From Desulfurococcales archaeon (lineage in GTDB: Archaea; Thermoproteota; Thermoprotei_A; Sulfolobales; Fervidicoccaceae), in assembly GCA_027014955.1 (NCBI GenBank), contig JALWDA010000082.1, positions 1 to 41,627 on the forward strand: a stretch of 41,627 nt of DNA, written 5' to 3'. The stretch's first letter is position 1; every line of letters starts with the position of its first letter. The notes beneath the pieces were generated by a model, which ran no database searches, had not been told where the DNA came from, and saw only the letters and a program-made list of their open reading frames with translations. Shown piece by piece: positions 1 through 9,003 of this stretch. Both the position numbers and the translations under genes were made by a program.

Positions 1-1
1 C

Positions 2-415
2 GACGGTAATGTAGCTAAGACGAGGTTCAAGGGACACGAACTCGCGCGAGACTACATCAAGGTCCTAACAAGAAGAAAGAGCAGTAAGATACAGGGCATA
101 TTCAATGTTGAGACAAAGGACGGCTACGGTCTCAGGGTTACTGTAATGGTTTTCACATCATACAGGTGCAAGACTAGTCAGAAGAAAGCGATTAGGAAAA
201 TAATGAAAGAAATAGTTGAAAAAACCGCTAGAGAGCAAACATTTGATGAGTTTATACAGTCTATGATATTTGATAAGATATCTGCGGAAATATTTGAGCA
301 GGCTAAAAAGATATACCCTATAAGAAAGGTGGAGGTCTACAAGTCAAAGCTATTAACAATACCCGGACCACATGGCCCCGTGAAGGCAGTTGTTCTCCCA
401 CCTATTTCAAGATAA
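2..415 (+). CDS. rps3ae: 30S ribosomal protein S3Ae (eS1), 3' part
   Basis: This is the C-terminal part of ribosomal protein S3Ae/eS1, a small-subunit protein shared by archaea and eukaryotes. The reading frame is open from base 2 with no start in view, so the gene begins before the window. The translation has the family's FKGHELARDYI block, the stretch IYPIRKVEVYKSK and a short basic tail. The stop is TAA at 413-415. The next gene on the same strand starts about 210 nt later, so it may belong to a separate transcript. The identification is secure; only the N-terminus is missing. Confidence 0.93.
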   Translation, partial: DGNVAKTRFKGHELARDYIKVLTRRKSSKIQGIFNVETKDGYGLRVTVMVFTSYRCKTSQKKAIRKIMKEIVEKTAREQTFDEFIQSMIFDKISAEIFEQAKKIYPIRKVEVYKSKLLTIPGPHGPVKAVVLPPISR

Positions 416-623
416 GAATCCAACAACTTTCTCAATGATATTCCTCCCAGACGCCTTTCATATCAGATGTTCTCTAGTAATTTACGCCTTTCCAGAGGAT
501 AGAAACTACATATATTGCTATAGAACTTATTCGTTCCCCGTGTTGGAATAAGTCCCTGTTATGAATATGTCGTCTCTGAAGTACATTGATAGTCGCAGTA
601 CTTGACAACCTAGGTGAACTGGC

Positions 624-1700
624 TTGGCTAAGGATCTTTGCTCTTTTAACGTGCTACTTACTACTGGTTTAGGTAAGGAGGATATTGCCGCGAGTTTCGC
701 TGAGGAGGAAAAGAACGTAGAATCGGTCATGCCCAGACCTTTAGGGTTTAAGGGTCTTGTGTTAGTCAGATGCTCAGAGCCGAAAACCTGCCTTGCCAGC
801 CTGTTGAGAGAGAACGTTTTTATCGAAAAAGGCTTCGTTGTAAACAAGTGCGTTGAAGCGGCGATTGATAAAATAACTGAAGCGTCTCTAAACATTGCTA
901 GGAATGTAATAGGAGAGCATAACACCTTCGCTATAAGGACCGTAAGGAGAGGGAAGCATGATTTTTCCAGTATTGATATTAACGTTCATGTAGGCCGAGA
1001 GGTCCAACTCGCTACAGGAGCCCGCGTTGACCTGGAGAACCCCGATTATACCATTCTTATCAATATCTTGGGGCCAGTCGCTTTCATCTCCATCGTAGAA
1101 AACATGCCAACCAGGCCAAAGCGGTGGAAAGAGAAGACGCCCTTCCACAGGTTTTTCAACAGATTAATAGTAATGCAAGAGCCTTACTTGTCCCACGACC
1201 TAGAGGCATGCTTCAAAATGGGTGAGAGGATAGGAAGAGCTCTGCAGACCTACGAGGTCGGAGACTATTACATCGCCCTAACCAAACCGGTGAATTCACA
1301 CCAGCTAGGCGAGTTCATAAGAGGCGTCACTGAAGGTATTGAATCAAGATACAGCATCCAGGTGAAAAGCTATTCCAGGAAACCCGTTAAAACCAAGGTC
1401 CATGTGTACGAGTTACATCTTCTAGTAAGGAGCTTCAGGGATAACCCCATAATTATATTCGAGCCGGAAGGAGAATATGTAGCAAAAGTTTCGGACAAGC
1501 TGGCTAGGATAATCCAGAGGGGTAAACGCCCCGTGCTCGTATTCGGTGCTAGAGAAGGAGTCCCTACGGGGCTTTTCAGATTCGCTGAGCTTGTGGTAGA
1601 CATAGCGCCCGGTATGACGCTCTCGACCGAACAGGCTCTTACGGCAGCGTTTGGCGCCCTAATTGTTATCCTAGGTGAGGAAGGTGAGGAACAGGCATGA
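624..1700 (+). CDS. THUMP-domain protein with SPOUT-like C-terminus, predicted RNA methyltransferase
   Basis: A 358-residue protein. The first ~160 residues resemble a THUMP RNA-binding domain (alternating strands and helices, ending in a strand VAFISIV). The C-terminal third, with VLVFGAREGVPTG and later ALTAAFGALIVIL, resembles the knotted cofactor-binding part of SPOUT RNA methyltransferases. The likely role is tRNA or rRNA base or ribose methylation, but substrate and site cannot be read from the sequence. The start is TTG at 624, chosen because AGGTGA sits a few bases upstream. The stop overlaps the next start as ATGA (1697-1700), so the two genes are translationally coupled. The family call is by pattern only. 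An uncharacterised THUMP protein without methylase activity remains possible. Confidence 0.6.
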   Translation: MAKDLCSFNVLLTTGLGKEDIAASFAEEEKNVESVMPRPLGFKGLVLVRCSEPKTCLASLLRENVFIEKGFVVNKCVEAAIDKITEASLNIARNVIGEHNTFAIRTVRRGKHDFSSIDINVHVGREVQLATGARVDLENPDYTILINILGPVAFISIVENMPTRPKRWKEKTPFHRFFNRLIVMQEPYLSHDLEACFKMGERIGRALQTYEVGDYYIALTKPVNSHQLGEFIRGVTEGIESRYSIQVKSYSRKPVKTKVHVYELHLLVRSFRDNPIIIFEPEGEYVAKVSDKLARIIQRGKRPVLVFGAREGVPTGLFRFAELVVDIAPGMTLSTEQALTAAFGALIVILGEEGEEQA

Positions 1701-2959
1701 ATGCCCCTAGTGCTGTTATACTATCTGCGGGTAAGGGCGAGAGGCTTTGGCCTCTGACGAGCACTAGGCCTAAGCCCCTTCTCCCCATATTATGCAAGCC
1801 CCTCATACTCAACCACTTAGAGGCGCTATATAGCAAGGGGGTGAGGGAATACTTTATCGTAGTACATCACATGGAGGAGCTTGTCAAAAGGGAAGTTAGT
1901 TCCTTCTTCGAGGAACGTAGGGATGCCAATGTTACCTTTGTGAAACAAGGAGAGCCCAGGGGAACCGGTCATGCGGTTCTCAGTGTTTTCAGAGAAGCCG
2001 AGGTCCCAGGAGACCGTCTACTCGTGATTTACGGCGACGTCTACATCGACGTTGAAACCTATAGCAGAGTATTGGACAGTTTCCTACGAGATAGCGGGGA
2101 GGACCACGTGCTAGGGGTTCTTGTGAATGATGTTTCTAGATTCGGGGAACTTCTTGTAGATGATTATGGTAATTTGCTAGAGATAAGGGAGAAACCTGGT
2201 ATTGCAAGAAGGGGGATTATAAACGGGGGTATTTATTTAGTTGAAAAAACTCCTCTTAGGAAAGCCCTCGAGACTGTTAGGGTCTCGGAAAGAGGCGAAT
2301 ACGAACTTACCGATGCCCTCAACAAAATATCTAAAATCACTACGGTTAAGGTTGACGTAATTGAACATTCCAGTTGGAGCGACATAGGGACACCTTGGGA
2401 CTATCTTGAGATCAATCGAAGGATTGTTAAAGAGCGTGTTGGAAGAGTCATTATTGGCGTGGGTTCTCATGTGAGTGAAAATAGCATCCTAGAAGGGCCC
2501 ATTTACATTGACCAGGATGTTACAATAGGCCCGTTCAACAGAATAAGGGGGCCCACCGTAATATGTAGGGGCGTCAGGATCGGCTTTTCTGTAGAAGTGA
2601 AGGCAAGCGTGCTCCTAGAAAATTCTAGAGTACCACACCTCTCGTACGTGGGTGACTCTGTTATAGGGGAACACGCTAACCTAGGTGCAGGGACCATTAC
2701 CGCTAATCTTAGACATGATAATGAGTCTGTTAAGACCGTTGTGAAAGGGAGACTAGTATCCACAGGCATGAGGAAATTCGGTGCAGTAATAGGTGGATAC
2801 GCCAAGACAGGTATAAACACCTCCTTGCTCCCGGGGGTCAAAATAGGTGCGAGAAGCTGGATTGGAGCTGGATGCATAATAGACCGGGACGTACCCGATG
2901 ATAGTGTCGTAAAGTGCAGGTGCGAAAAGACTATCATTGATAGAAGGGATATTCAATGA
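1697..2959 (+). CDS. Bifunctional sugar-1-phosphate nucleotidyltransferase / acetyltransferase (GlmU-like)
   Basis: A 420-residue cytosolic enzyme of the archaeal GlmU-like type. The N-terminal half is a nucleotidyltransferase: VILSAGKGERLWPLT is the nucleotide-binding signature, RPKPLLPI follows it, and YGDVYID carries the metal-binding Asp. The C-terminal half (from about residue 250) is a left-handed beta-helix of hexapeptide repeats (for example IGPFNRIRGPTVI and ARSWIGAGCII), as in acetyltransferases. Family members make UDP-GlcNAc or dTDP-glucose-type sugar nucleotides, which feed protein glycosylation, and the S-layer protein in this window has many N-glycosylation sequons. Exact sugar specificity is not visible. 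It overlaps both neighbours by 4 nt, and GGTGAGGA upstream supports the ATG. Confidence 0.85.
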   Translation: MNAPSAVILSAGKGERLWPLTSTRPKPLLPILCKPLILNHLEALYSKGVREYFIVVHHMEELVKREVSSFFEERRDANVTFVKQGEPRGTGHAVLSVFREAEVPGDRLLVIYGDVYIDVETYSRVLDSFLRDSGEDHVLGVLVNDVSRFGELLVDDYGNLLEIREKPGIARRGIINGGIYLVEKTPLRKALETVRVSERGEYELTDALNKISKITTVKVDVIEHSSWSDIGTPWDYLEINRRIVKERVGRVIIGVGSHVSENSILEGPIYIDQDVTIGPFNRIRGPTVICRGVRIGFSVEVKASVLLENSRVPHLSYVGDSVIGEHANLGAGTITANLRHDNESVKTVVKGRLVSTGMRKFGAVIGGYAKTGINTSLLPGVKIGARSWIGAGCIIDRDVPDDSVVKCRCEKTIIDRRDIQ

Positions 2960-4416
2960 AGCGTGCTATCCTCACCAAACGCAGTCTGATTGAAGAAAAT
3001 GTTGTCCTGAAGAAAAAATACGACATATCAATAGGCCTAGTGTATCCTTCAAGTTACCAGGCGAGCCTGTCTAGCTTGGGATATCAGGTTCTTTACTACA
3101 TGCTGAACGATTACCCAGAGGTCTTCGCACAGAGGGTTGTAAGTACTGGGCAAGAACCAGCCCAATCAATAGAGACGGGGGCTCCCTTGAAAAAGCTCGA
3201 TATCCTCATGATAAGCGCTTCGCACGAGCTGGATTACCCTACTATTGTCAATATTCTCAGGTTTTCAGGCGTGCCCTTTCTAAGGGATAAGAGAGGGGCA
3301 TCTGAACCACTCGTAATAGTGGGGGGAGCCGCAGTAACTGGTGACCCTAAGCCCCTCTACCCTATCGCTGATGCTGTTTTCAGAGGAGAAGTAGAGGACA
3401 TGATACCTGAATTTGTAGATAGGCTCTCCTACTTCACGCGTTCAAGGAAAAGGGCCTTTCTCGAAGAGCTTGCTGATGTTGAGGGCTTCTGGGTTCCGGG
3501 CATAAGAGAGAATGCCCTCATAAGGATAACGGGGGACCTAGAAAGTGCATTCCACCCTATAAAACAGATACAGAATCCTGAGACCGAGCCTGTATTCGGG
3601 CGTGCGCTTATGGTTGAGCCTTCTAGGGGTTGTGCTCGGGGCTGTGCTTTTTGCATGGAGGCAGCTATCACAAGAGTGAGGAGGGAGAGGAGCTACCAGA
3701 CGCTCAAACACATAATAGAAAAGGGCTTAGAGGTTAACAGGTTATCTCGGGTAGCCTTCTACACACTCAGCTTCTTTGATTCCCCCTTAGGTGAAAGGCT
3801 TCTAAAGTTCCTATCAGACAAGGGTATAGCTGCCAGTATTCCGAGCGTGAGAGCTGATGCCCTTAACCGTGAAAGACTAGAACTTGTTAAACAGGTGGGT
3901 CAGAAGACTATTACAATAGCGCCCGAGACTCCAGTACTTGGACTGCAGCGTGTGCTTAGAAAACATATTCGAGATGAAAAGGTGTTGGAGGTAGCGTCAC
4001 ACGTTGCTGAGCTTGGCATGGGGTTGAAACTTTATTACATGGTTGGGATACCGGGTGAGTCTCAAGATGACTTGCTCAAGATAGTCGACCAGGTTAAGCG
4101 AGTGAAGGAGATAATCGGTGACAGGCGGAGGGTTAAGGTGAGCGTTAATCCCTTTATTCCCAAGCCTGAGACGCTTCTACATTCAGCAGAGATTGAGGAA
4201 AGGCGCGTTCTTAAGAAAAAATTATATCTGCTAAAACACGAGCTCGGCAAATATGCGGGTAGGGTTGACACGTACCCAGTAAACCTCGCCTATTTCCAAT
4301 ACGAGGTCCATAAGAGGGGCAAGGACGCGTTAGACCTTATACTCAAACATGCAGATAAGGTTGCCCACATCCTTGCGTTGAGAGGCTCCAGAGGAGGTGT
4401 CGAGGAGCTTGGCTAA
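2956..4416 (+). CDS. Radical SAM protein with B12-binding-like N-terminus
   Basis: A 486-residue radical SAM enzyme. The cluster motif is RGCARGCAFCMEA around residues 225-235, i.e. C-x3-C-x2-C, which binds the 4Fe-4S cluster that cleaves S-adenosylmethionine. The N-terminal ~190 residues (IGLVYPSSYQASLSSLGYQ, then VIVGGAAVTGDPKP) resemble the B12-binding or related domain found before many radical SAM cores. The C-terminal region has YYMVGIPGES, typical of the COG1032-type barrel. The substrate is unknown; such archaeal proteins are often predicted RNA or metabolite modification enzymes. It overlaps the previous gene by ATGA and the next gene by a few bases, so it is part of a coupled run from 624 to 5632. 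Confidence 0.8.
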   Translation: MKRAILTKRSLIEENVVLKKKYDISIGLVYPSSYQASLSSLGYQVLYYMLNDYPEVFAQRVVSTGQEPAQSIETGAPLKKLDILMISASHELDYPTIVNILRFSGVPFLRDKRGASEPLVIVGGAAVTGDPKPLYPIADAVFRGEVEDMIPEFVDRLSYFTRSRKRAFLEELADVEGFWVPGIRENALIRITGDLESAFHPIKQIQNPETEPVFGRALMVEPSRGCARGCAFCMEAAITRVRRERSYQTLKHIIEKGLEVNRLSRVAFYTLSFFDSPLGERLLKFLSDKGIAASIPSVRADALNRERLELVKQVGQKTITIAPETPVLGLQRVLRKHIRDEKVLEVASHVAELGMGLKLYYMVGIPGESQDDLLKIVDQVKRVKEIIGDRRRVKVSVNPFIPKPETLLHSAEIEERRVLKKKLYLLKHELGKYAGRVDTYPVNLAYFQYEVHKRGKDALDLILKHADKVAHILALRGSRGGVEELG

Positions 4417-5632
4417 CTATAAGCCCCCGCTCATAGGAATTGTTGGAAAGACTAACGTTGGCAAATCCACGCTTTTCTCGGCACTTACCCAGGCCCAGGT
4501 AAGTATAGAGAACAGGCCCTTCACAACGATAGAACCGAATACTGGGGTAGCTTATGTGAGAAAAAGATGTCCCCACACAGAATTCAGACTACCGGGGTGC
4601 GACCCAAGGACAGGCTACTGTATAAACGGGACGCGGTTCATTCCCGTTAACTTGATGGACGTGGCAGGCCTGATAAAAGGGGCCCATGAGGGCAGAGGGC
4701 TTGGAAACAAGTTTATGGACGATATAAGACAAGCCGACGCGTTTATACTAGTAGTAGACGCGTCGGGCTCCACAGATGAGGAAGGCAACCCTATAGACCC
4801 TGGTAGCCGAGATCCCGTTCAAGAGGCGCAGGAAATCCTCGATGAGATAAAGCTATGGTTCGAAAAAATCGTCGCTAGGGATTGGGAGCGCTTTGCTATG
4901 AGTGTAGAAACTGGTAGAAAGGACCCCGTTGACGCGATATACAACAAGCTTTCCGGACTATCAATTAAGAGGAGGCACGTTGTTGAGGCTCTTTCCTCAG
5001 CTGGGCTTGTATCGAAAAAGCTCACTTCTTGGACCCGTGATGACCTGAGAAGGTTCTCTAATATACTGCTTAAGGTGTCTAAGCCTTTTATAATCGCGGC
5101 TAATAAGGCCGACATACCTTATGCCGAAGAGGGTATACGCCGTTTGAGAGAAGCCTTCCCAGGAGTACACGTGGTACCCGTATCCGCTGCTGCGGAGCTT
5201 GCACTAAAGAAGGCTTCCAAGCAGAACCTGATCAACTATATTCCCGGCTCAGGTGATTTCACAATAAATGAGCAGAATAAACTAAGCGTAACGCAGCAGA
5301 AGGCGCTTGAGTATATAAGAAAAAATGTGCTAGATAAGTGGGGTAATACGGGTGTCCAGCAGGCAGTTGAGACGCTTGTATTCGATGTGCTTGGCCTAAT
5401 ATCTGTATATCCCGTAGAGGATCTTGGGAAACTCAGTGACTCGAAAGGAAACGTGTTACCAGACGTCTATCTGGTTCCCAAGTCCATGACCGCAAGGGAT
5501 GTTGCTGGGATAATACATACGGATTTCGCCAAGAGATTCCTATACGCTGTAGATGCTAAGAGTAAGAAGCGTATTGGGGAAGACGACTTGCTTTATGACG
5601 GCATTGTTTTCAAGATAGTTTCATCAAAATAG
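4409..5632 (+). CDS. ychF: YchF/OLA1-type GTPase (archaeal form)
   Basis: A translation-associated P-loop GTPase of the Obg superfamily. G1 is GKTNVGKST near the N-terminus, G3 is DVAG followed by AHEGRGLGNKF, and G4 is NKAD, which favours GTP over the ATP preference of bacterial YchF. A cysteine-containing insert (CPHTEFRLPGC ... GYC) follows switch I, as in archaeal members. The C-terminal ~80 residues form a TGS domain ending IVFKIVSSK. The start is placed at TTG 4409 because GGAGGTG at 4393-4399 sits nine bases upstream and the family begins just before the P-loop. A GTG at 4397 is the alternative. The gene overlaps the radical SAM gene and closes this + strand run. Confidence 0.88.
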   Translation: MANYKPPLIGIVGKTNVGKSTLFSALTQAQVSIENRPFTTIEPNTGVAYVRKRCPHTEFRLPGCDPRTGYCINGTRFIPVNLMDVAGLIKGAHEGRGLGNKFMDDIRQADAFILVVDASGSTDEEGNPIDPGSRDPVQEAQEILDEIKLWFEKIVARDWERFAMSVETGRKDPVDAIYNKLSGLSIKRRHVVEALSSAGLVSKKLTSWTRDDLRRFSNILLKVSKPFIIAANKADIPYAEEGIRRLREAFPGVHVVPVSAAAELALKKASKQNLINYIPGSGDFTINEQNKLSVTQQKALEYIRKNVLDKWGNTGVQQAVETLVFDVLGLISVYPVEDLGKLSDSKGNVLPDVYLVPKSMTARDVAGIIHTDFAKRFLYAVDAKSKKRIGEDDLLYDGIVFKIVSSK

Positions 5633-5633
5633 A

Positions 5634-6788
5634 CTAGATGCTTTTTTGTATTAAGAGTGTTGCGATGAGCGCTATTAGGGAAAATGCTGCGGGAAACATG
5701 AAGATCCCAGAGCCGTAGCCTGCTTCAAGTAATAGTCCCGACAATGTGGCGCCAGTCCCTGTTCCAATAATGTTAACAGTCTGCTGTAAACCTATACTTG
5801 TCCCCCTAATGCTTTCGTCCACCCTTAGCATAGTCCACGTGCTTAGCGTCATAAGCGATGCTATGCTAAACCCCATCACAAGGGCGGTGGCAAGGAACAT
5901 TTTTTCTAGAAGCCAGACAGCCAACAAGAGCATTGATATAAGAAGAGCAGTGTATGACGTTACTGTTACTAGTTTTTCCCTCTTAGCGTCAAGGAGCCAT
6001 CCTGTAAATAGGAAGAAAATAATACTGAAACCAGAGGAGATCCCAATAAATTTGCCCGATAAGCCAGCAGCACTTTCATGGGCCAGCCCCCTGTATATTT
6101 CCAGAGCCTGGGGAAGGCCTCCTACAACGAACCCGAAGGCCAGGTAGAGGGAGAATATGGCTAGGGCGCCAATAATTATCCTCCCCGCATGCACTCTCAG
6201 CGTGGTCATAAAGGGAGGTTTCTCACTTCCCTTCCTCGTGCTAAGCGTATTAGGTATAAAGAACGTAGCTATTATTAGACCTATTAATAGGAAGAAGCTG
6301 AGAATCCTAAAGGCGTAGTTGAACCCATACGATTCTACAAGAACACCTCCCATAAAACTGCCTATAGCCACTGACGTCGCCACCATGACCAAGAAGAAGG
6401 ATACAGACTTGCCAAGGTTGTGCTCGGTAGAAACGTTTGCCACCATTGAAAGACTAGCAGGATAGACAAGGCTCCCCCCGATAGCATGCAATATTCTATA
6501 CAATGCTAACTGGAGAGGAGATGATGCGAGGCTGTATAAGTATACGAACAAAGCATCGCCAGCAAGACCCATTACGAGCATTTTTTTACGTCCTATACGA
6601 TCAACAAGAATGCCCGCTACTATGCTTGCTGGGATAGCTACTAGGGAATAAAGCGCAGCAATAATGCCTGCCTGGGCCTCATCTGCCCCAAGCTTTCTTG
6701 CATACGAAGCTATTATGCCTAGCATGAACGAAGTATCCATTATCGCTATAAAGCCTATTATGCCTAGCAATACAAGTGCTCTACGCAT
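5634..6788 (-). CDS. MFS transporter
   Basis: A 384-residue polytopic membrane protein of the major facilitator superfamily, with about twelve hydrophobic segments. The loop between helices 2 and 3 carries the hallmark DRIGRKKML. The N-terminal segment has DTSFMLGIIASYARKLGA, and the two halves are separated by a polar stretch around residues 185-195 (STRKGSEKPP). The transported substrate is not evident; the overall look is that of small-molecule or drug exporters. The ATG at 6788 has an A/T-rich TTTATTAAA about 32 nt upstream on the minus strand, a plausible TATA element giving a very short leader. The 3' end nearly touches the convergent YchF gene. Confidence 0.85.
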   Translation of the reverse strand: MRRALVLLGIIGFIAIMDTSFMLGIIASYARKLGADEAQAGIIAALYSLVAIPASIVAGILVDRIGRKKMLVMGLAGDALFVYLYSLASSPLQLALYRILHAIGGSLVYPASLSMVANVSTEHNLGKSVSFFLVMVATSVAIGSFMGGVLVESYGFNYAFRILSFFLLIGLIIATFFIPNTLSTRKGSEKPPFMTTLRVHAGRIIIGALAIFSLYLAFGFVVGGLPQALEIYRGLAHESAAGLSGKFIGISSGFSIIFFLFTGWLLDAKREKLVTVTSYTALLISMLLLAVWLLEKMFLATALVMGFSIASLMTLSTWTMLRVDESIRGTSIGLQQTVNIIGTGTGATLSGLLLEAGYGSGIFMFPAAFSLIALIATLLIQKSI

Positions 6789-7148
6789 CTTTATCCCTAC
6801 GTGGCTATCTCTCGCTTGTTTTAATAAATTATTACACGTACTGAGAAGTATTGGGATAAACTAGGTATATGCAGAAACATACAATAACGTCCCGGTCGAT
6901 ATTAAAGCACATCACATTGAACTATTAGTGAAGTTATAAAGAAAATGGGATTCTTTTCCTCCTTAGGACTAAATACACTCTCTAGCCTACCTGACATTTA
7001 TATATTACATTCAGATTATGTAGTTAAGAGAGCATAAACTACACAGTCTTTGCCTAACCCAAAATGGGCAAAACAACGCTAGCCCAGGATGCATAGCTTT
7101 TGGAATAGGTTACTAGTTGGCAATTATCCTTACAAATACAACTTAAAA
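6789..7148. other. 360-nt intergenic region without a recognisable gene
   Basis: No ORF of credible size is present on either strand. On the minus strand the end near 6820-6828 carries a TATA-like TTTATTAAA for the MFS gene. On the plus strand there is an isolated TATA-like TTTATATATTA at about 6998-7007. Some 15 nt downstream is a perfect 7-bp inverted repeat, TGTAGTT at 7019-7025 and AACTACA at 7037-7043, separated by 11 nt. That arrangement could give a small structured transcript, but nothing identifies one. Confidence 0.4.
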
Positions 7149-7556
7149 CTATTCGTCGTCATACGCATAGTACCGCTTTAGATAGTATCCATCCTCACGT
7201 TTAGGGCCAAAGAACCTTGGGCCGTGTTCATATATTATCTCCCTAAGTTTCTCTGCATAGGATGGGTTAATTTCACCCCTCTCTTCCATATAGTCGATAA
7301 CCTCTAGAGCTTCTTCTTTCGTAGAAGCCCTTTGTATGAAGTCGATTACTGTTGGGTTGTATCCTCTTAATGGGTCTTTTAGCTTAACTCGTGTTCCCGG
7401 TTTCTCGGAAAGTTCTTTCCAGAGGTTCGGGTATTTCTTCTTGAATTCTTCTAGGTCCATCTCCAATGTGCTCAGCCCCGTGCAGATAATACCTGTGTGA
7501 ATTCTTATTTTTCCCCTTAGTCTTAGTATGCTACGTTCTTGAATAATGTTACTCAT
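7149..7556 (-). CDS. DUF2095-like conserved archaeal protein
   Basis: A short acidic protein (135 residues from ATG 7556) of unknown function. The part from residue 33 on (MDLEEFKKKYPNLWKEL, later FIQRASTKEEALEVIDYM) resembles the archaeal DUF2095 family. It overlaps the stop of the dephospho-CoA kinase gene as ATGA, which supports the 7556 start. However, the internal ATG at 7460 would give the more typical family N-terminus, so the first 32 residues may not be translated. It is the last gene of the transcription/translation cluster that begins with S6e. In many archaea S24e and S27ae occupy this distal position, so the replacement is a local difference. Confidence 0.65.
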   Translation of the reverse strand: MSNIIQERSILRLRGKIRIHTGIICTGLSTLEMDLEEFKKKYPNLWKELSEKPGTRVKLKDPLRGYNPTVIDFIQRASTKEEALEVIDYMEERGEINPSYAEKLREIIYEHGPRFFGPKREDGYYLKRYYAYDDE

Positions 7557-8101
7557 TTCATACTATATATGGGGAGGTTAGCCTCCATTACCTGTGTAAC
7601 TGCCTCTGCTAGTGCACGTGAGGAGGGGCTGGTCCTTATGACCACGACCCCCCTGTTGGGCTGACCATATAACATGTTTAGGTCACCATGTCCCGATAAT
7701 GTGAGAAGAATAGGTAGTACCAGTAAATCCTCTTCTCCAGAAACCTTTAACAGTGTTTTAATGTTAGGGAAGCCTAGTAGAACTTCTGATATAACTGCCC
7801 TGATTTCCCATATATTTACAGTTCCAGGGAGGTTAGTTACCTGTTTTGTCTCATCAAATAGCTCATCTATTCCACTCAGTGCTCCAGATTCTATCGTTCG
7901 CTGTGTTTTCCCGTCTATCACCGCTAGTGAGGGGGCCTTCCCTAGGTTTTTTATGTAATCTCTTGTAACAATGTCGCCAACAGTAACAGTAGGCTTCTTA
8001 CCCAGTATATGCAAGTGATCCTTCCAAAGCGAGTCTCCTCGATATAGGATACCTATGGGCTTAGAGAGTAGGCTACGCGCCCATGTAGGTAGCCTCAGCA
8101 T
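7553..8101 (-). CDS. GTP-dependent dephospho-CoA kinase (DUF359 family)
   Basis: A 182-residue protein of the archaeal DUF359 family, shown in Thermococcus to phosphorylate dephospho-CoA with GTP as the last step of coenzyme A synthesis. The conserved features are VTVGDIVTRDYI near residue 40, a Asp-containing strand LAVIDGKTQR, NLPGTV, and SGEEDLLVLPILL followed by VLYGQPN-like LYGQPNRGVVVI. Its place downstream of spt4 is a known conserved archaeal neighbourhood. The start is ATG at 8101, five bases after the spt4 stop. The stop overlaps the next gene by 4 nt. No motif is missing, and the length is normal for the family. Confidence 0.85.
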   Translation of the reverse strand: MLRLPTWARSLLSKPIGILYRGDSLWKDHLHILGKKPTVTVGDIVTRDYIKNLGKAPSLAVIDGKTQRTIESGALSGIDELFDETKQVTNLPGTVNIWEIRAVISEVLLGFPNIKTLLKVSGEEDLLVLPILLTLSGHGDLNMLYGQPNRGVVVIRTSPSSRALAEAVTQVMEANLPIYSMK

Positions 8102-8106
8102 TTTCG

Positions 8107-8316
8107 CTACCTTATCCTTATTGCATATCTCCCGGGTTTCTCTATTTCCAGGAGCTTAGCTATTTCCGATTTGCTCGGGTCAATGATTATAACCGCCCCT
8201 TCCCACTCATATGTAAAGTCCCTTCCCCCACAGTTGGGGCAGATTTCCTTCTCGGGCTCTACGAGCATCTTGCATTTGAGACATGCCTTGAAATTACTCC
8301 TACGGGCTGCAGGCAT
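8107..8316 (-). CDS. spt4: Transcription elongation factor Spt4 (RNA polymerase subunit E'')
   Basis: A small zinc protein of about 69 residues with CLKC near the N-terminus and CPNC about 15 residues later, then a compact beta domain with GAVIIIDPSKSEIAKLL, the Spt4 signature. Spt4 pairs with Spt5 to form the universally conserved elongation clamp over RNA polymerase. The start is placed at ATG 8316 because GGTGGA lies four bases upstream. A GTG at 8325 in the same frame would add three residues. It lies directly after rpoE' in the classical archaeal order. Confidence 0.9.
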   Translation of the reverse strand: MPAARRSNFKACLKCKMLVEPEKEICPNCGGRDFTYEWEGAVIIIDPSKSEIAKLLEIEKPGRYAIRIR

Positions 8317-8332
8317 CCAGTCCACCCATCAA

Positions 8333-8854
8333 CTACTCTATTTTTCCTAAATATGGTTGCCTCATTGTCATCTGAACACGAATGCCCTCCCTCTCAGATC
8401 CAGCGCTTATCCCAACAATTCTTGCCCTGACCATGTCCCCAATCTCTATGGTTTTCCTAGTGTCTTTCAATATGAATCCTGGCCGGGTTGGATCATATTC
8501 CACATACTCTTCTGAAAGCTGAGACTTGTGAACGAACCCGTCTATGGGGCCTATCCTTACGAATATCCCGAAGCTCTTAACATCGACCACAGGCCCTTCA
8601 ACGACTTCGTGTAGGAAGGGCTTGTAGCTTATTATGTCCATTTTGACGTTATGATAAGTTGCTCCGTCGTTCGGGATTATTTTTCCTAGGGGGTCAACCT
8701 CCACATTGTAGACGCCAATGATTATGCCCAGCTCCTTGTCATACAAACCAGAATATTTCTGATTAAGTATGCTTATCGATACATCCTCGAGAGGCTCTCC
8801 CAGCCTATCAGGCGGTATCCTTACAATATCTCTTACATGGGACACAAGGTACAA
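8333..8854 (-). CDS. rpoE1: DNA-directed RNA polymerase subunit E' (Rpo7)
   Basis: Rpo7, the archaeal counterpart of Rpb7, which with Rpo4 forms the stalk that binds the emerging transcript. The N-terminal tip domain (VRIPPDRLGEPLEDV) is followed by an S1/OB fold with VDVKSFGIFVRIGPIDGFVHKSQL. The start is TTG at 8854, favoured by GGGGTGATC eight to nine bases upstream on the minus strand. Its length of 173 residues is close to the usual ~180. The downstream spt4 begins 16 nt after the stop, so the two are cotranscribed. Confidence 0.93.
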   Translation of the reverse strand: MYLVSHVRDIVRIPPDRLGEPLEDVSISILNQKYSGLYDKELGIIIGVYNVEVDPLGKIIPNDGATYHNVKMDIISYKPFLHEVVEGPVVDVKSFGIFVRIGPIDGFVHKSQLSEEYVEYDPTRPGFILKDTRKTIEIGDMVRARIVGISAGSEREGIRVQMTMRQPYLGKIE

Positions 8855-9003
8855 CTAAGTGATCACCCCGCGTCGATTTTCAAGCACTCGAGAGCTGTGT
8901 GGACCAGATTAAAGAGCCCGAGTAGGCCAAGTTGATGCAGGTTCCATAGTCAGTGATTCCTAATATTTAGTTAAAAACTATTTCCTAGCATACTCCTGCT
9001 ATA

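Noticed and set aside
526-552. 7-bp stem CTTATTC/GAATAAG with a 13-nt loop upstream of the THUMP gene
   Set aside because: It is short, the loop is large, and it lies close to the presumed transcript start; no riboswitch or terminator pattern goes with it.
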